The notes beneath the pieces were generated by a model that saw only the letters and a program-made list of their open reading frames with translations, was not told the origin of the DNA and ran no database searches. From Tillus elongatus (taxonomy: Eukaryota > Arthropoda > Insecta > Coleoptera > Cleridae), in assembly GCA_964006375.1 (NCBI GenBank), contig OZ023266.1:67423403-67487402 (forward strand): a stretch of 64,000 nucleotides of DNA, given 5' to 3'. The first letter of the stretch is position 1; each line of letters starts with the position of its first letter. This document shows, in pieces, positions 1-12,559 of this stretch. The position numbers were made by a program, and so were the translations under genes.

Positions 1-530
1 TAACAACTAGTAGCCCTAATTATCGTCAAAGTAACGGGTTTGCAGAAAGTGGGGTGAAGATAGCTAAAATATATTAAGAAAGGACAGTGATTTGACTACA
101 TCTTTATTAAATCATAGAACCACAACTATATCAGGTGTAGGATACTCGCCAACACAGCTATTGATAGGTAGGAGGTTGAAAACTAAATTACCAATGTGTG
201 AAAATCTCTTGACACTTGAAACACAAGATTATGGTCAAGGCCAGAGAAAAGTGGAGGAAAAACAGAGGTTGATTAAACATTATTTCGATGAGAAAATTTA
301 GGACAGAGCAGATTTAGAAGTAGGTGAAGATATAACAATTAGGAAAGAGGATAAGTGGGAGCGGGAGAAAATTGTAGGAATACATGAAACACCAAGATCC
401 TATATTCTGAAGGATGAGAGAGGTAACATCTACTGGAGAAATAGTTCACAGTTGAGAAAATATATCAATAAGCCACAGGGGTACTATTACACACACAAGA
501 TGTATCGTCAGCCAACACTGAGGAAGATGG
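1..530 (+). pseudogene. Ty3/gypsy integrase C-terminal remnant
   Basis: The conceptual translation in shifting frames resembles the end of the integrase core and the C-terminal domain of Ty3/gypsy Pol. A stretch like SNGFAE lies near position 40, an ISGVGYSP stretch at about 131-155, and TPRSYILKDERGNIYWRNSS at about 391-450. The last is the kind of chromo/SH3-like tail that follows the DDE core and binds DNA or chromatin during insertion. Several stop codons (for example at 299) and frame changes show it is dead. The 5' part lies outside the window. The family assignment is from recognised motifs only. Confidence 0.65.
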
Positions 531-631
531 GAGCTGTCAAAGTGCAGGTGATATCGGTGAGACAGAGAAGAAAATCACAAAGTTACCTTCAAAATTTAAT
601 CACTACATTTTGTCTGTGTAAACGGGGAAGA

Positions 632-839
632 TGTCGTATGCATGTCTTATAGATCTTATGTCATGTTCATGTCAGGCTAGTTAATTAAAAGAAGACTTTA
701 GTTTATGGTTAGAAGGACAGTTTAAATTAATAGAGTAAAATATGTCACTGTATGGTTAGGTGATAGGTGATCGACTATTTGTAATAATAAATTATATATG
801 TAAGGTTCTAATAAATAGTTATTAGTTAAGTATATAACA
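632..839 (+). repeat. Possible 3' LTR following the integrase remnant
   Basis: A purine-rich run (AACGGGGAAGA, 621-631) is followed by TGTCGTATGC, and the block ends in TATAACA at 839, giving a TG...CA unit of 208 bp with AATAAA at 810-815. This is where a polypurine tract and 3' LTR should follow a gypsy pol gene. The partner LTR is outside the window, so this remains a guess. Confidence 0.35.
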
Positions 840-841
840 AC

Positions 842-1591
842 AGATATAAAACTGATGCTAAAATAAGAAAAACTGTACGGCAGGGAGGCCCACTACCACC
901 ACATTTGTTTAATATATTCATAGAAGATGCGATAAATAGGCTGAATGAGAAGACAGCAGGACTCAAAATAAATTGATAACGGTTCAATTGCATAGGGATG
1001 CTGAATGTGCTAGAAATGTGTATCAAAACGAATCAAACCAAAGATCAATATAAGGAAAACAAAATAAATGAGGATAAGTAAGGATAGGAATGAGAAACTG
1101 GATGTAAACCTAAACGGTCAACAACTTGAATAAGCATAAATGTTCACGTATCTTGGGAGTTTTACAGCTGATGATGGTGAACGTAGCAAAGATATGTAAA
1201 GAAGAATCGCGATGGCAAGGCAAGCATTCCATAGACAAAGTAATCTTCAACCAATAAACATTTTAACTTAGACCCGAGGAAGAGGTTCATCAAATCATAC
1301 GTATGGTAGTGTATCGGGCGGAAACCTGGAATTTAGCTAAGCAGTACATAAAAATAATATAACCTTTTAAAAAGTGAACCTGAAAAAAAAACAAAGCCGC
1401 GGTACACCCATAAAAAGCCGACTAAAAGTGTGCTAGAAGAGATGGGAGATCTGAACAAAAATGAGAGAAAGGCAAAATCTATTGGACAAATTCGGGGACA
1501 TAATAATTTACTGACATTAATATTTGAAGAATGCATACTTGGAAAAGGGGAAGAAGTAGACCAATGGGCGTGGCACAATTGATGATGTGTG
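842..1591 (+). pseudogene. RTE-like LINE reverse transcriptase relic, 5' portion
   Basis: Short translated stretches match the endonuclease/reverse-transcriptase LINE type: VRQGGPLPPHLFNIFIEDAI at about 875-940 (the loop before the catalytic motif), then KVMRISKDRNEKLDVNLNGQ-like text near 1065-1120, RRIAMARQAF-like text near 1201-1230, and DPRKRFIKSYVW-like text near 1270-1310. Stops and frameshifts are frequent, so no protein is made. The relic is interrupted at 1592 by a Penelope-like insertion and resumes at 2453. Related relics lie at 37390-37770 and 49595-50260. Confidence 0.6.
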
Positions 1592-2452
1592 TTGTTTTTT
1601 GTTGTTATTTTGCATTTTATTTTCGATTATAATTGTAGTTTAGTTAATTGGTATATTGGTGTACATATTTGTTATGTCAAATGAGGCAAGTCTTGTCTTT
1701 TTGTCTATGTTTTCTAGTTTACGCACTAGTTCTATGGAGTTTTTTATCTTAAATTTGTTTTCTAGTTGTATTTCTTGTTTTAGTACTTGGTCCATTTCTG
1801 TTGCTATTTTGAATGAAGGTGCATCTTTGAAGTTGATGAGTGGTCTTATTGGGTATCCCGTTTTGTGTATTTTTATTATTCCTGTCATTGGTGGTGCTTT
1901 AGGGTTATTTTTATAATAATGTATTGTTTTTTGGTTGAATATTGTCTTGTGTTTTTTTATGATGTTTAATATTTGATTTTTGAACTTTTTCGTTGGGTTC
2001 TCGTTCACTTTATTGCATTTGTTTGTTGAGATGAAAGTGTTTGTTTTTTCTATATAGTCCTGTGTTTTTATTGCTATTAGTGCGTCGCTTTTATATGTTT
2101 TTGCTATTGTTATGTTGTTATATGTGACTTTGTTTCTTATTTGTTTGATCATTTTTTCATGTGTGTGGTTTTTTGATTTAGTCTCGTCAATAATTCTGTT
2201 TATTTCTGTTGCTAGTTGGTTTTTCAGTGGTTCTAAGTTTGGGATATTTATTGAGTTTATCGCGTGTTGTGTGTCCACTATTATGTTCTCTATTGTAGAT
2301 TTTTTTGTATCTGAAAAGTTGGTTTTTATGTTCTTTTCTATGAATTCTTTTTCTTCTTTTGTGAATTTTGTGTCTGTTATGTTTATGAATCTATCCTGAA
2401 ATATACACCACATATTTGTGGTTGTTATGTTTACATTGTTAAATTTTTGTCA
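1592..2452 (-). mobile_element. Penelope-like element, 5'-truncated insertion
   Basis: An 861-bp block on the minus strand carries an open frame (1640-2413, 257 aa) that resembles the N-terminal and early reverse-transcriptase part of Penelope-like elements. Visible stretches include PPMTGIIKIHKTGYPIRPLI (fingers region) and RLASFDITNMYTNIPIN at the end (motif A with the catalytic Asp). The frame stops right after motif A, so the palm motif C, thumb and GIY-YIG endonuclease are absent. The block is flanked by ACAATTGATGATGTGTG at 1575-1591 and 2453-2469, a perfect 17-bp duplication that marks the insertion site inside the RTE-like relic. Confidence 0.75.
1640..2413 (-). pseudogene. Penelope-like reverse transcriptase fragment
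   Basis: This 257-residue open frame is rich in Lys, Asn and Ile and reads without a stop from an ATG at 2413. Its last third holds the PxxxGxxKIHK-type motif and the FDITNMYTNIP motif that in Penelope-like reverse transcriptases contributes one metal-binding Asp. Family members usually run to about 700-850 aa, so roughly two thirds is missing. It cannot be an active polymerase because the DD motif C is absent. The open frame despite truncation suggests a fairly recent insertion, or chance retention in AT-rich sequence. Confidence 0.7.
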
Positions 2453-2640
2453 ACAATTGATGATGTGTGGAAGTTACAATGAAACGAACAGAATGAAAAA
2501 AACTGCTGGAGACAGAGAATCATGGTTGCGAGGACAGCGCAACGTCGCCTTTTGATTGTGATGAAGCTGATGACGTAAACACAACTAATGAGGATAAGTA
2601 AGGATATTATGCACAATTTCGCGTTTAAAGTAGAAATGAT
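2453..2640 (+). pseudogene. RTE-like LINE relic, 3' portion
   Basis: This is the continuation of the relic at 842-1591 after the Penelope-like insertion. The stretch GATGTGTGGAAG...ATGAAACG...CTGCTGGAGACAGAGAATCATGG...GACAGCGCAACGTCGCCTTT closely parallels the end of the relic at 49595-50260 (around 50140-50225), which supports a shared LINE 3' end. No open frame remains. Confidence 0.5.
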
Positions 2641-3545
2641 AAATATTTTTACGTTGCGGCCGTTCTAGGCTTTCGTCGTATAGTCTTTATAAATCCAGGT
2701 GTTATTAATGTGATTAAACTTACTTTGTTATTTCTGAGGATACGGTAAATACATACAGTGTGTCCAAAATAAAGACGGGACAGCAATGGGATATTGGAAA
2801 TTTTAGGAGTTATAATTTTGTTCACATTATGCAAAAGTTGCGCAATTTAAGAACCTTTCACATGATGTTTCCAAAAGTGAGCAAACAATATTATACCTAC
2901 CTGTTCCTAGAAACTAACGATGAAAAAAATCAGAATAATAGAAACCCTCCCCAAAATTAAAGAAATGCCTAGCTACCAATTTGTTGAGGACTAAACATTC
3001 TATTAGCCTTCGAACCTCTAGTATTACAAGTAAATCTCTCTGATTGATTTCGGACACTCCTAGGGAATCCAATTTTCCTATCTAACATAAAAACACGAAC
3101 AAGTCTGCGTTAAGGTAAACGACCTGACAGGAAAGTTTTCGTGGTCAAATCGACGACACAACTACAGAATCGAGAAGGGTGGTGCATACAATCGATATAT
3201 TGCAGTGCACTCTACCAGAACAACCCATAAGCCACAAAATCCTGAATACAACGTAACTTGTTCACATTTATATGTGCAATGTGTTACTTGTATGATGGTA
3301 AGCCTGTCTCTAGGTCAGTTTCCCCTCTGATGAAATATGATAGCGAAGCCACACGCCATATGTATATGCGATATATCTATGCCGACAACCGTGGTTGCTC
3401 ACCTGATGTGCAAAAACAAATTAAATATTCCCTTTACTACTTGAGAGTGCACACTTAAAAGTACGAGGGAGGATTAAAATAGAAACTACCTAACGAGGAA
3501 AAAAAGATTTAGAGAAAAGCAACATTTCATTCTTAGCATAAACAC
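2641..3545. other. No recognisable gene
   Basis: AT-rich sequence with only short open frames (for example 2760-2960 and 3258-3458, both +). None shows a domain I recognise. CAGTGTGTCCAAAA at about 2757 resembles the start of a mariner-type inverted repeat, but no matching partner was found. Confidence 0.5.
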
Positions 3546-3549
3546 AAAA

Positions 3550-3880
<331 letters not shown>

Positions 3881-4273
3881 ATAATAAGGTACACTGTATA
3901 GTATACTCTCGATTATTCGTGAGCGGATTATCTGCTGATCAAAATTTCAAATCGAAATTTTAATTTTTTTTCGTTTCCTTTCCAACAAATATAATAGATA
4001 TCGCTAATGAAAAACAACGAGCATCTAAGTACGGGCCTGTCTATTATAATTAATACGTTGTCAAAGTCATGAGGAAATAAAACTTTAAAATTAAAACCTG
4101 TAGTGTAGGAGTATCTATGTAGAAGAAGAATGAACTGTCACAGACTGCTTATTGATAATGAATTATTATTTATCTCCGAACATGCCCCTACAATAGGAAC
4201 GCTGAGATAGATTCATATCCGGGAATGTTTGTGTTAACGCCATAAATTTTAATTGCCACTATCTTTTCACACT
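3881..4273. other. No recognisable gene
   Basis: AT-rich, stop-rich sequence between the repeat at 3550-3880 and LINE copy A. No motif was recognised. Confidence 0.5.
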
Positions 4274-4318
4274 TTTTTTAATTTCAACAACACACCACTA
4301 GGGCTTACAGCCTAAATA

Positions 4319-4598
4319 CTATCGTACCGTGGGTGTTGACAAGGAGGAAAGAAGCAACTTGTTAATTCTGGAATTGAAGGTTTGGAGGTTCGGAGAAGGA
4401 AAAACATGTGCCGACAAGGAATTCCACAACTTGGAAGTCCTCAGGACAAAAGAGCGGGCGTAACAAGATGTTCTATGACTGGTGACCTGGACAGTAAAAG
4501 GGTGCATTTGCTCTGTTCCCCTGGTAGGTCTGTTAGGGGCAGCAGGTGGGGGAACTATGGAGGAAAGCTCCTCTGCGCAGTGCCTGTGCAGATATCTA

Positions 4599-4662
<64 letters not shown>

Positions 4663-5443
4663 CACCAACGGCACGTCGGTGGGCAAGCGATGGCAGCCTT
4701 TGGGTGAGGGTTAGGTCACCGATGAGACGTATAGCTCTCTTTTGAATGGAGTCCAGGATAGCGAGTGTAGAACGGGTAGCTGCACCCCAGATGTGGGAGC
4801 AGTATTCGAGGTTTGGCCTTATTTGTGAAGTATGTAAGGTATAGAGATTAGCTGGTGAAAAGTATTTGCGAGCCCGGGAGAGAAAACCTAATTTCTTAGC
4901 AGCCGCTTCTGCAATTGATGTGACATGTTGGTGCCAATTAAGATTTCGATCCACAGAAATGCCAACAAGAGAAAAGGACTCATTACTTTGAATAACTTGG
5001 TTGTTCATTCGGATGGATCTAGTGCTGGTGTATCTCTTATGAGAAAGAAAGCAAGACTGATATTTGGCGGGGTTGAATTGTACACGATTTCTACTTCCCC
5101 AGTCTAATATTTTTTGGAGATCCGCGGAGACAGAACCCTCCATGAGTCTGCGATCCTCATCTAATTGGGCTAAAGAGACAGGCTTAGAATATTGTATATT
5201 TGAGTGGAGGGTGATGTCGTCCGCGTAACTGTGAACTGGGTTGGATGTGCTAGAGAGGAGGTCATTGATGTGGAGAAGAAACAAAGTAGGGGCTAAAGCT
5301 GAACCTTGAGGAACTCCTGCATTAATTAGATACAGTTTAGAGGAATGACCATCCACAACAACAGAAATGCTCCTGTTGGAGAGGAAATTTGCTGTCCAGG
5401 TACAAAGTTTTGGTGGTTGGAAGTTTATTAAGCAGCGCTGCAT
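4319..5443 (-). pseudogene. Reverse transcriptase, LINE copy A
   Basis: A 374-aa open frame with a CR1/jockey-type reverse transcriptase. GVPQGSALAPTLFLLHINDL is at about residues 44-63 (motif B region) and YADD at about 73-76 (motif C metal-binding pair). A thumb/linker region with LVGISVDRNLNWHQH follows, then the C-terminal TSKLWNSLSAHVFPSPNLQT typical of LINE 3' ends. An uninterrupted Ser-Leu repeat (about residues 261-280) comes from the (AG)n microsatellite at 4603-4661. Motif A has been deleted upstream, so the enzyme cannot work although the frame stays open. Exact clade (CR1, L2 or jockey) is not resolved. Confidence 0.75.
4603..4661. repeat. (AG)n microsatellite inside LINE coding frame
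   Basis: About 29 AG units. On the minus strand it reads TCTCTC..., coding alternating Ser and Leu. Copies B (32112-32121) and C (40967-40984) have much shorter runs at the same place, so the expansion is specific to copy A. Confidence 0.95.
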
Positions 5444-5546
5444 GCCAGACCTAGACTTGTTCCAAGAATGGGTGACAAAGGAAAGGAGGTCGGCAGTCGA
5501 TCTTACCTTATTTAAGATTACATGGGCACGGCGGAAAGCTGTTAAC

Positions 5547-6875
<1,329 letters not shown>

Positions 6876-8258
6876 AAATAGTGCTGCAAATTGAATCAAA
6901 ACTTTCACATAGCTGTGATAATCTACTCTCCTCAGAAAGACATTCTCATGAGACGAATTTAGCGTCCATGATGACCACAAAGAAAATATTAGGATTCCTG
7001 TACCCATAAACTTCTCAAACGTTATACCTATTACTCGAGTTTTAACGCCAAAATGTCGATTTTCACCAAATCACCCCTTATCATCCCTTACCACCTGAAG
7101 CGATCTTACCCAAAAACAATTTGAAACGTTCCTTTTCCGGGTGCTAATTGCATACCAAATTTGAAGATGATATCTCAATTCGTTCAAAGTTATTGCGCCT
7201 ACTAACAGACAGGCGTTCAGGCCGACAGACACAAAATCTTCGTTCTAGACTCAAGTTTTCTATATGTTTTAAGACTTTTTACGCCGTTCTTGCAAAAAAA
7301 AATCTGTCACCGATATTCCACCCCCACACAATCAACCCCTTATTTAATTGCGGCACAGAATATCAGATGTTTGATGAAATTCGTTCTTAAGTCATCGTGG
7401 CTACAGACAGACAGACATACAGACACAAAATATGTTCGTACGCAAATCATGTTTTTTTATGTTTTGACATTTTTTACGACGTTTAAGCAAAAAAAAGTTT
7501 GAAATTTTTGTCGCCGATGCCATGCTTTCGCACGTATTGACAATGTGGAAGTAAAATAGTGCTGCAAATTAAATCATAATTTCCACGTAGCTGTGATAAT
7601 CTACTCTTCCAGAAAGAGATTCACATGAAATGAATTTATGGCCCATGACTTGATCAGAAAGATAATATTCATATTCCTGTACCCATAACTTTTGAAACGT
7701 TATATTACTCGAGTTTTAACGAAAAAATGACAATTTTCACCAAATCACCCCTCATTTATCCCCCACCCCCTGAAGCGATCTTACCCACAAACAATTCGAA
7801 GAGACACACGTACAGGCGGACAGACTGACCAACCAACCGACAGACAACAAATTTTCGTTTCAGACTAAAGTTTTCTATTTCTTCTGAGACTTTGTACGGC
7901 GTTTTAGACAAAAAAAAATTTGAAATTTCTGTCACCGATATTCCACACCCCACGTTCAACCCCTAATTAAGAATACCAGATGTTTGATGAAACTGAAAGT
8001 TGTCTAATAAACAAACCCTAAAACGTTATGTTACTCAAGTTTTAACGAAAACTTGTCAATTTTCACCAAATCATTCCCCATTCATCGTCTACCCCCTGGA
8101 GCGATTTTACCCCAAAAAAATCCGAATCGTTTGTCGTTCTAAGTTATCGCGGCTACAGACAGACATACAGACAGACAGACACACAAAAATTTCGTTCCTA
8201 AATCATTTTTGCTATGTTTTGATAGTTTTTACGGCGTTTAAGCGAATTTTTTTTTAAT
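6876..8258 (+). repeat. Three diverged units of one dispersed repeat
   Basis: Units begin at about 6876, 7553 and 8019. The first two start AAAATAGTGCTGCAAATT; all share ACTC(G/A)AGTTTTAACG, CAATTTTCACCAAATCA and a CCTG(A/G)AGCGAT(C/T)TTACCC block. Units 1 and 3 end in a GGCTACAGACAGACA-type tract followed by ATTTTTACG(G/A)CGTTTAAGC. There is no coding capacity. It looks like a non-autonomous element present as tandem or nested partial copies. Confidence 0.6.
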
Positions 8259-8680
8259 TAACTAATCGCGTTTCATTCTTGATAATGAGAAAGCAAGCAA
8301 AAACAATTTCAGTGTCCTTTTTGGACAGTATTACCTAATTAAAAAGAATACACAAAAAGTTATCAACAATTTACATAGTTGACGTAGTTAGTTTTGTTTA
8401 AAACGCCTTAGCACCTTACTGTGTGATTGTAACCGCATGACAGTAATTGTCAGCTGTGGACTGCAATTCAAAAACCTGGTTTATCTAACAGAAATGCATA
8501 AAATAACAATTCTGCAGATTGGCTTCGAAGATAAAACACGATCGAAGTTGCTCACCTATTTCAAGAAAACTTTTCCGATTTGCTGCCTATATCCCACGGG
8601 ACAATTAATAAAATTGAAAAACAATTTAGCGAGCTTGGAGATGTAAGGCAGATAATAAAAAAACTCTAAAAGTCGGCTGC
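8259..8680. other. No recognisable gene
   Basis: Includes a 69-codon open frame (8437-8646, +) with no recognised motif. Confidence 0.45.
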
Positions 8681-8689
8681 CAAGGTTGT

Positions 8690-8965
8690 TGATTCAGTTT
8701 TCTTGGACAAGGTGATATAATTCTGTTATATGGGTTTTGGTACAAGGTAGAACTGCAGCATACTATAGCGAGTTGCCACCAAAATGAGGTAAATAATTGT
8801 GAAAAATGCCGCGGAAAACAGACCAACTATGTGTTCTTTTTACAAGAGAGTGTGCCTCCTCACAAGTCGTTGATTGCACTGCAAATAATTGATTTAATTG
8901 GTTTTTAGCTGGTTGACCACCCGCCCTATACTCCGGATTTAACACCATCAGACTATTACTTGTTA
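8690..8965 (+). pseudogene. mariner transposase C-terminal scrap
   Basis: Across broken frames the translation shows a YYSELP-like stretch (about 8760), an LxRECxPPHKS-like stretch (about 8845) and LVDHPPYTPDLTPSDYYL (about 8911-8963). The last is the signature around the third catalytic Asp of mariner DD34D transposases. Many stops. It ends in a short (ATT)n run. Confidence 0.7.
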
Positions 8966-9079
8966 TTATTATTATTATCAATACAGACATGTATTATGTA
9001 TATACTGTACAGATGCAAGAACTAAAATTATGCTACAGATTGCGAAATCATTATTGTGATTGAATAGATTAAGAAAGAA

Positions 9080-9424
9080 CCTCGGTGGTTCAGTGGTAAG
9101 GACGTGTACCTCTGAACCGAGGGGTACCGGGTTCTATTCCCAGGGTTTCCCTTTCACTTTTTCGCTACATACTGTACAATTTATATCAACCGAGGTTGTG
9201 GAATTGTATTTGAGCAAGTTGAATGTCTACAGGTTACGCCCTTCGGAGTGGGCGTAAAGCCATCGGTCCCGCGTCCATGCTATGTTGGGCAACTTAAAGA
9301 TCACTACCCTCCCTACAGAAAGGCAGGGGTTCGACCAAACTTCCAGGATGGTGAGGAGAAACTGCTCCCTGGCGTCGGTGATTGGCCATAGTCGTGGAAA
9401 TAAACTGACGCTAAAGAAAAAAAA
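9080..9424 (+). mobile_element. tRNA-headed SINE, full-length
   Basis: The 5' head resembles a tRNA: CCTCGGTGGTTCAGTGGTAA has an A-box-like TGGTTCAGTGG, and GGGTTCTATTCCC has a B-box-like form. The body contains the module CCGAAGGGCG-type palindrome, GCCCAACATAGCATGGACG and GACTATGGCCAATCACCGACG (reverse sense here). It ends in an A-rich tail (9413-9425). TTAAGAAAGAA (9069-9079) and TTAAGAAGAAA (9430-9440) look like an imperfect target duplication. Pol III transcription is expected for the class. Other copies: 12086-12454 (-) and 61614-61969 (-). Confidence 0.75.
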
Positions 9425-9469
9425 ATAGGTTAAGAAGAAACAAACCGTGAAATCAAATAATTATGCGAA

Positions 9470-10830
9470 CAAGTATATTATGGATTCAGTTGAGAAAGTT
9501 TAACGAATCGAGGAGCCTCTTGCACATATGCACCTTCGCAGCACTAACCACATCCTCCGGCAGAGAGTTACAGTCAGGTTTCAGTTAGCGAAGAAATTGA
9601 GACGATGAGATGTACTAAATTGTTCTTTACTCGAATTAATTTCTGTCAAAAGTCACAAATGATGCCGCATCGGATAAAAACAGGTCATGTGTGTTACGAA
9701 ACATTGTATCAAATCGTAGCTGTCCTCCGTCTATATTCCAGGGGCTGAATATGCATCAGGTAAAGGCGTTGTTCATAAAACAGAGCGCTGAACCCACTAG
9801 GCTATCCTGAAACGTTATGTTGAACTGTGTTGAGTGATTGCATATCTTCAATCAGTATCGGTGTTCAGGCCGGAACTCCAAACTACAGTTGAGGCCTCAC
9901 ATACGTTGAATAGAGCTTGGAGGCGAACTGAGGAATCAGGATACGGGAACACTTTCCTTAAGAGATAGAGCACGCTATTAGTTTTTTGGAGGCTTGTTCT
10001 TCCTAAGGAGTCCAGCACAAATTGGGCGAGATGATGATGCCTAGATCTGACTGTGGAGTGGAAACTCTGTTGACCTGCTGGCTGCCCACATAACAGGAGC
10101 GTTTGGGATTTCTCGTCCCCGTGTGAATCACACCACACTTCCAAACACACGAGCGATTTTCCATAGTGCACTCCATTCATTGATAAAATCCAAATCTTCC
10201 TGCAGTGTATCGCCATCGATAACGTGTCGTCATCAATAACTGATCTGCATATATTTCTGTGTGTGACGGCCTATGTTTTGCTGCTGGCCTTTAGTTATCT
10301 AAGTAAATTTGAAGTATAAATTAAGAAGCGAATCGGCACGAGGACAGATCCCTGAGGGACACCACTAGATACAGATCTTATGTGTGACTTTCGTGAACCA
10401 ACCTAGACAAAACGGAATCTATTGGATAAAAACACGCTGATCCAGCTCAGCAAAAGCCCACGTTTTCCAATATATGGACGAGCGGACCGTGAGGAATCTT
10501 ATCAAAGGCTTTGCTAAAGTGGAGATAGATTACATCCACAGACTGTCAATTGTCCAACAATCTAGACCAGTCATTAATGGAACACATGAGATTGGTTACG
10601 ACGGATCTACCGGGAGCAAAACCATGCTGCGAATGGTCTATAATACCACACTCTATAAAAAGATGCATCGATTGCTTAATAATAATCCTCTCCATAACCT
10701 TGCAAATTATGGGGGTGAGACTAATGGGTCGATAGTTGTCCGGAGGAAGTTTATTATGGCTGTAACATCCGCAGTCCACCAAACCTCAAGAGTAGGACTA
10801 CTAGTAAATTACTTTTTCAGGATCAAATAA
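9470..10830 (-). pseudogene. CR1-like LINE relic
   Basis: Minus-strand fragments show reverse transcriptase text: PPDNYRPISLTPIICKVMER and GFAPGRSVVTNL (10546-10782), a KAFDKIPHGPL-like motif A (about 10490), ALLQEDLDFINEWS-like text (about 10170-10215), and near 9550 NSLPEDVVSAAKVHMCKRLL, which resembles the CR1 C-terminal signature. Frames are broken many times and no YADD motif is readable, so this is an old copy. Confidence 0.65.
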
Positions 10831-11075
10831 ATGGGGTAGCGGAGCTGACGATAACAGTGTTTCAATTTATAGATGAGATTTTGTCAGGTCCAGGTGCGAA
10901 ACTGGACTTCTATTTCCAAAGCTCAAAAACATTTTAAAATGATTTCGCACAAACCACGAAGTCACGTGTGCCGTTGAGAAGTGGTTTGACGATAAAGATA
11001 ACAACATTTTAAAGATTTTGTAATTTCTTTATAAACGTTCTGGTAAAGGTGCAAGTCTTAGAAGAAATTACACAC

Positions 11076-11142
11076 GCAAGCGCACACACGCTCACGCACA
11101 CACAATCACGCGCGCATACACACACAGAGAGAGAGAGAGACA

Positions 11143-11218
<76 letters not shown>
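11076..11218. repeat. Compound (CA)n-(GA)n-(AT)n microsatellite
   Basis: An imperfect CA-rich run (11076-11126), a (GA)n run (11126-11140) and then about 36 AT units (11146-11218). Translated YIYIYI frames over it are artefacts. Confidence 0.9.
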
Positions 11219-11220
<2 letters not shown>

Positions 11221-11456
11221 AGGTGAGACAGACCTAATCATGCCAGACCCCGTGGAGTCCCGTTTGATACTCGGATGTTGTGAGTATGTCTTCTCACAAA
11301 CTCTCCCAACTGTTATTAAACTACAGAAACTGCGAATCGTTTTTCGCCTCTTGTGTGCTAGTGTTGACTAATGCACAGGCGCATCAAATCGGTGACACGT
11401 AAAAGTTCCCGTGAACTCCCAGACTTCATACTCTTAAGTTCTGTCTTACCCATCGG

Positions 11457-11458
<2 letters not shown>

Positions 11459-11537
<79 letters not shown>

Positions 11538-11545
11538 CATACATA
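11459..11545. repeat. (AT)n-(ACAT)n microsatellite
   Basis: AT run 11459-11533 passing into ATAC/ACAT units to 11545. Confidence 0.95.
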
Positions 11546-11699
11546 AAATCATTAAAGTTTGAGCGATTTGTGATTCTAGTTTTCAAAAATACCTAATTTT
11601 GCAGTATATTCACATTTCTCCCACTCCTGCTTTTCAAATTTGACGTCATCGGCATTTTTTTAAATGAGAACCTTCGTTTTTAGATAATTTTCTTGAAAA

Positions 11700-11802
11700 A
11701 ATTCCCTAATGGGGGGATCCCGAATTTTTTATTTTGAAAAAATGTCTTCAAATGAGCTGAACTAGGCCCCCTCGAACCCACTATCATTCAAGGTCAGTTG
11801 CA

Positions 11803-11882
<80 letters not shown>
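11700..11882 (+). repeat. (AT)n-centred family, left arm plus (AT)n
   Basis: AAATTCCCTAATGGGG..., CAAATGAGCTGAACTAGGCC and GGTCAGTTGCAATTTATA match the left arm of the family (compare 17690-17805 and 36000-36080). The array (11806-11882) follows; the usual right arm is absent. Confidence 0.65.
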
Positions 11883-12085
11883 CAGCTTACATACATGCTT
11901 ACGTTTGGATTAGAAGGTCTGGGAAAAATTACAAAAAAAGGTCTTTTAACATAGTTGCCTGGAAGCAATGCAAATAATTAAGTTGCATGAACTGTCATAA
12001 TTTATTTCATATCACAAAGAGTTTTATTGTTATCAATATCAGTACTCATTGCAGAGATATTGTTGAAGAAAGTTAATAATTTAAG

Positions 12086-12454
12086 AGTGTGTGTGTGTGT
12101 GTGTGTTTTGTTTCTTTAACGTCAGACTATTTCCGCGACTATGGCCAATCACCGACGCCAGGGAGCAGTTTCACCTCACTATCCTAGAAATTTTGCCGAA
12201 CCCCTGCCTTTCCGTAAGGAGGGTAGGGGTCTTTAACGTGCCCAACATCGCATGGACACAGGACTGACGTCTTTACGCCCCTTCCGAAGGGCGGAACGTG
12301 CAGACATTCAACTTGCTCAAATACAATGCCAGAACCTCGGTTGATGTTAATGTTACAGTTTGTACTGGAAAAGTGAAAGGAGAACCCTGGGATCGAACCC
12401 AGTACCCTTCGGTTCAGAGGCACACATTCTTACCCCTGAACCACCGAGGCTCGT
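12086..12454 (-). mobile_element. tRNA-headed SINE, minus-strand copy
   Basis: Reverse orientation of the family at 9080-9424. The tRNA-like head ends at about 12452 (complement of GAGCCTCGGTGGTTCAGGGG), with the B-box region at 12389-12400. The 3' side carries TTAAAGAAACAAAACACAC followed by (CA)n (12087-12104 on +). ATTTAAG at 12079-12085 and 12455-12461 is a possible 7-bp target duplication. Confidence 0.7.
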
Positions 12455-12559
12455 ATTTAAGTATTTAGTATTTATTTACATTTTGATAGTAGTAAAGTCA
12501 GATGAAAAGATAGTCAAATCAAGACAAGTATGATATGCTGGTATGTTTCATTCTTTGCC

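Noticed and set aside
3258..3458. 66-codon plus-strand frame as a small gene
   Set aside because: No recognisable motif, no conserved context, length expected by chance.
6876..8258. Tripled unit as a CRISPR-like array
   Set aside because: Units are hundreds of bases long, diverged and irregularly spaced in a eukaryotic context.
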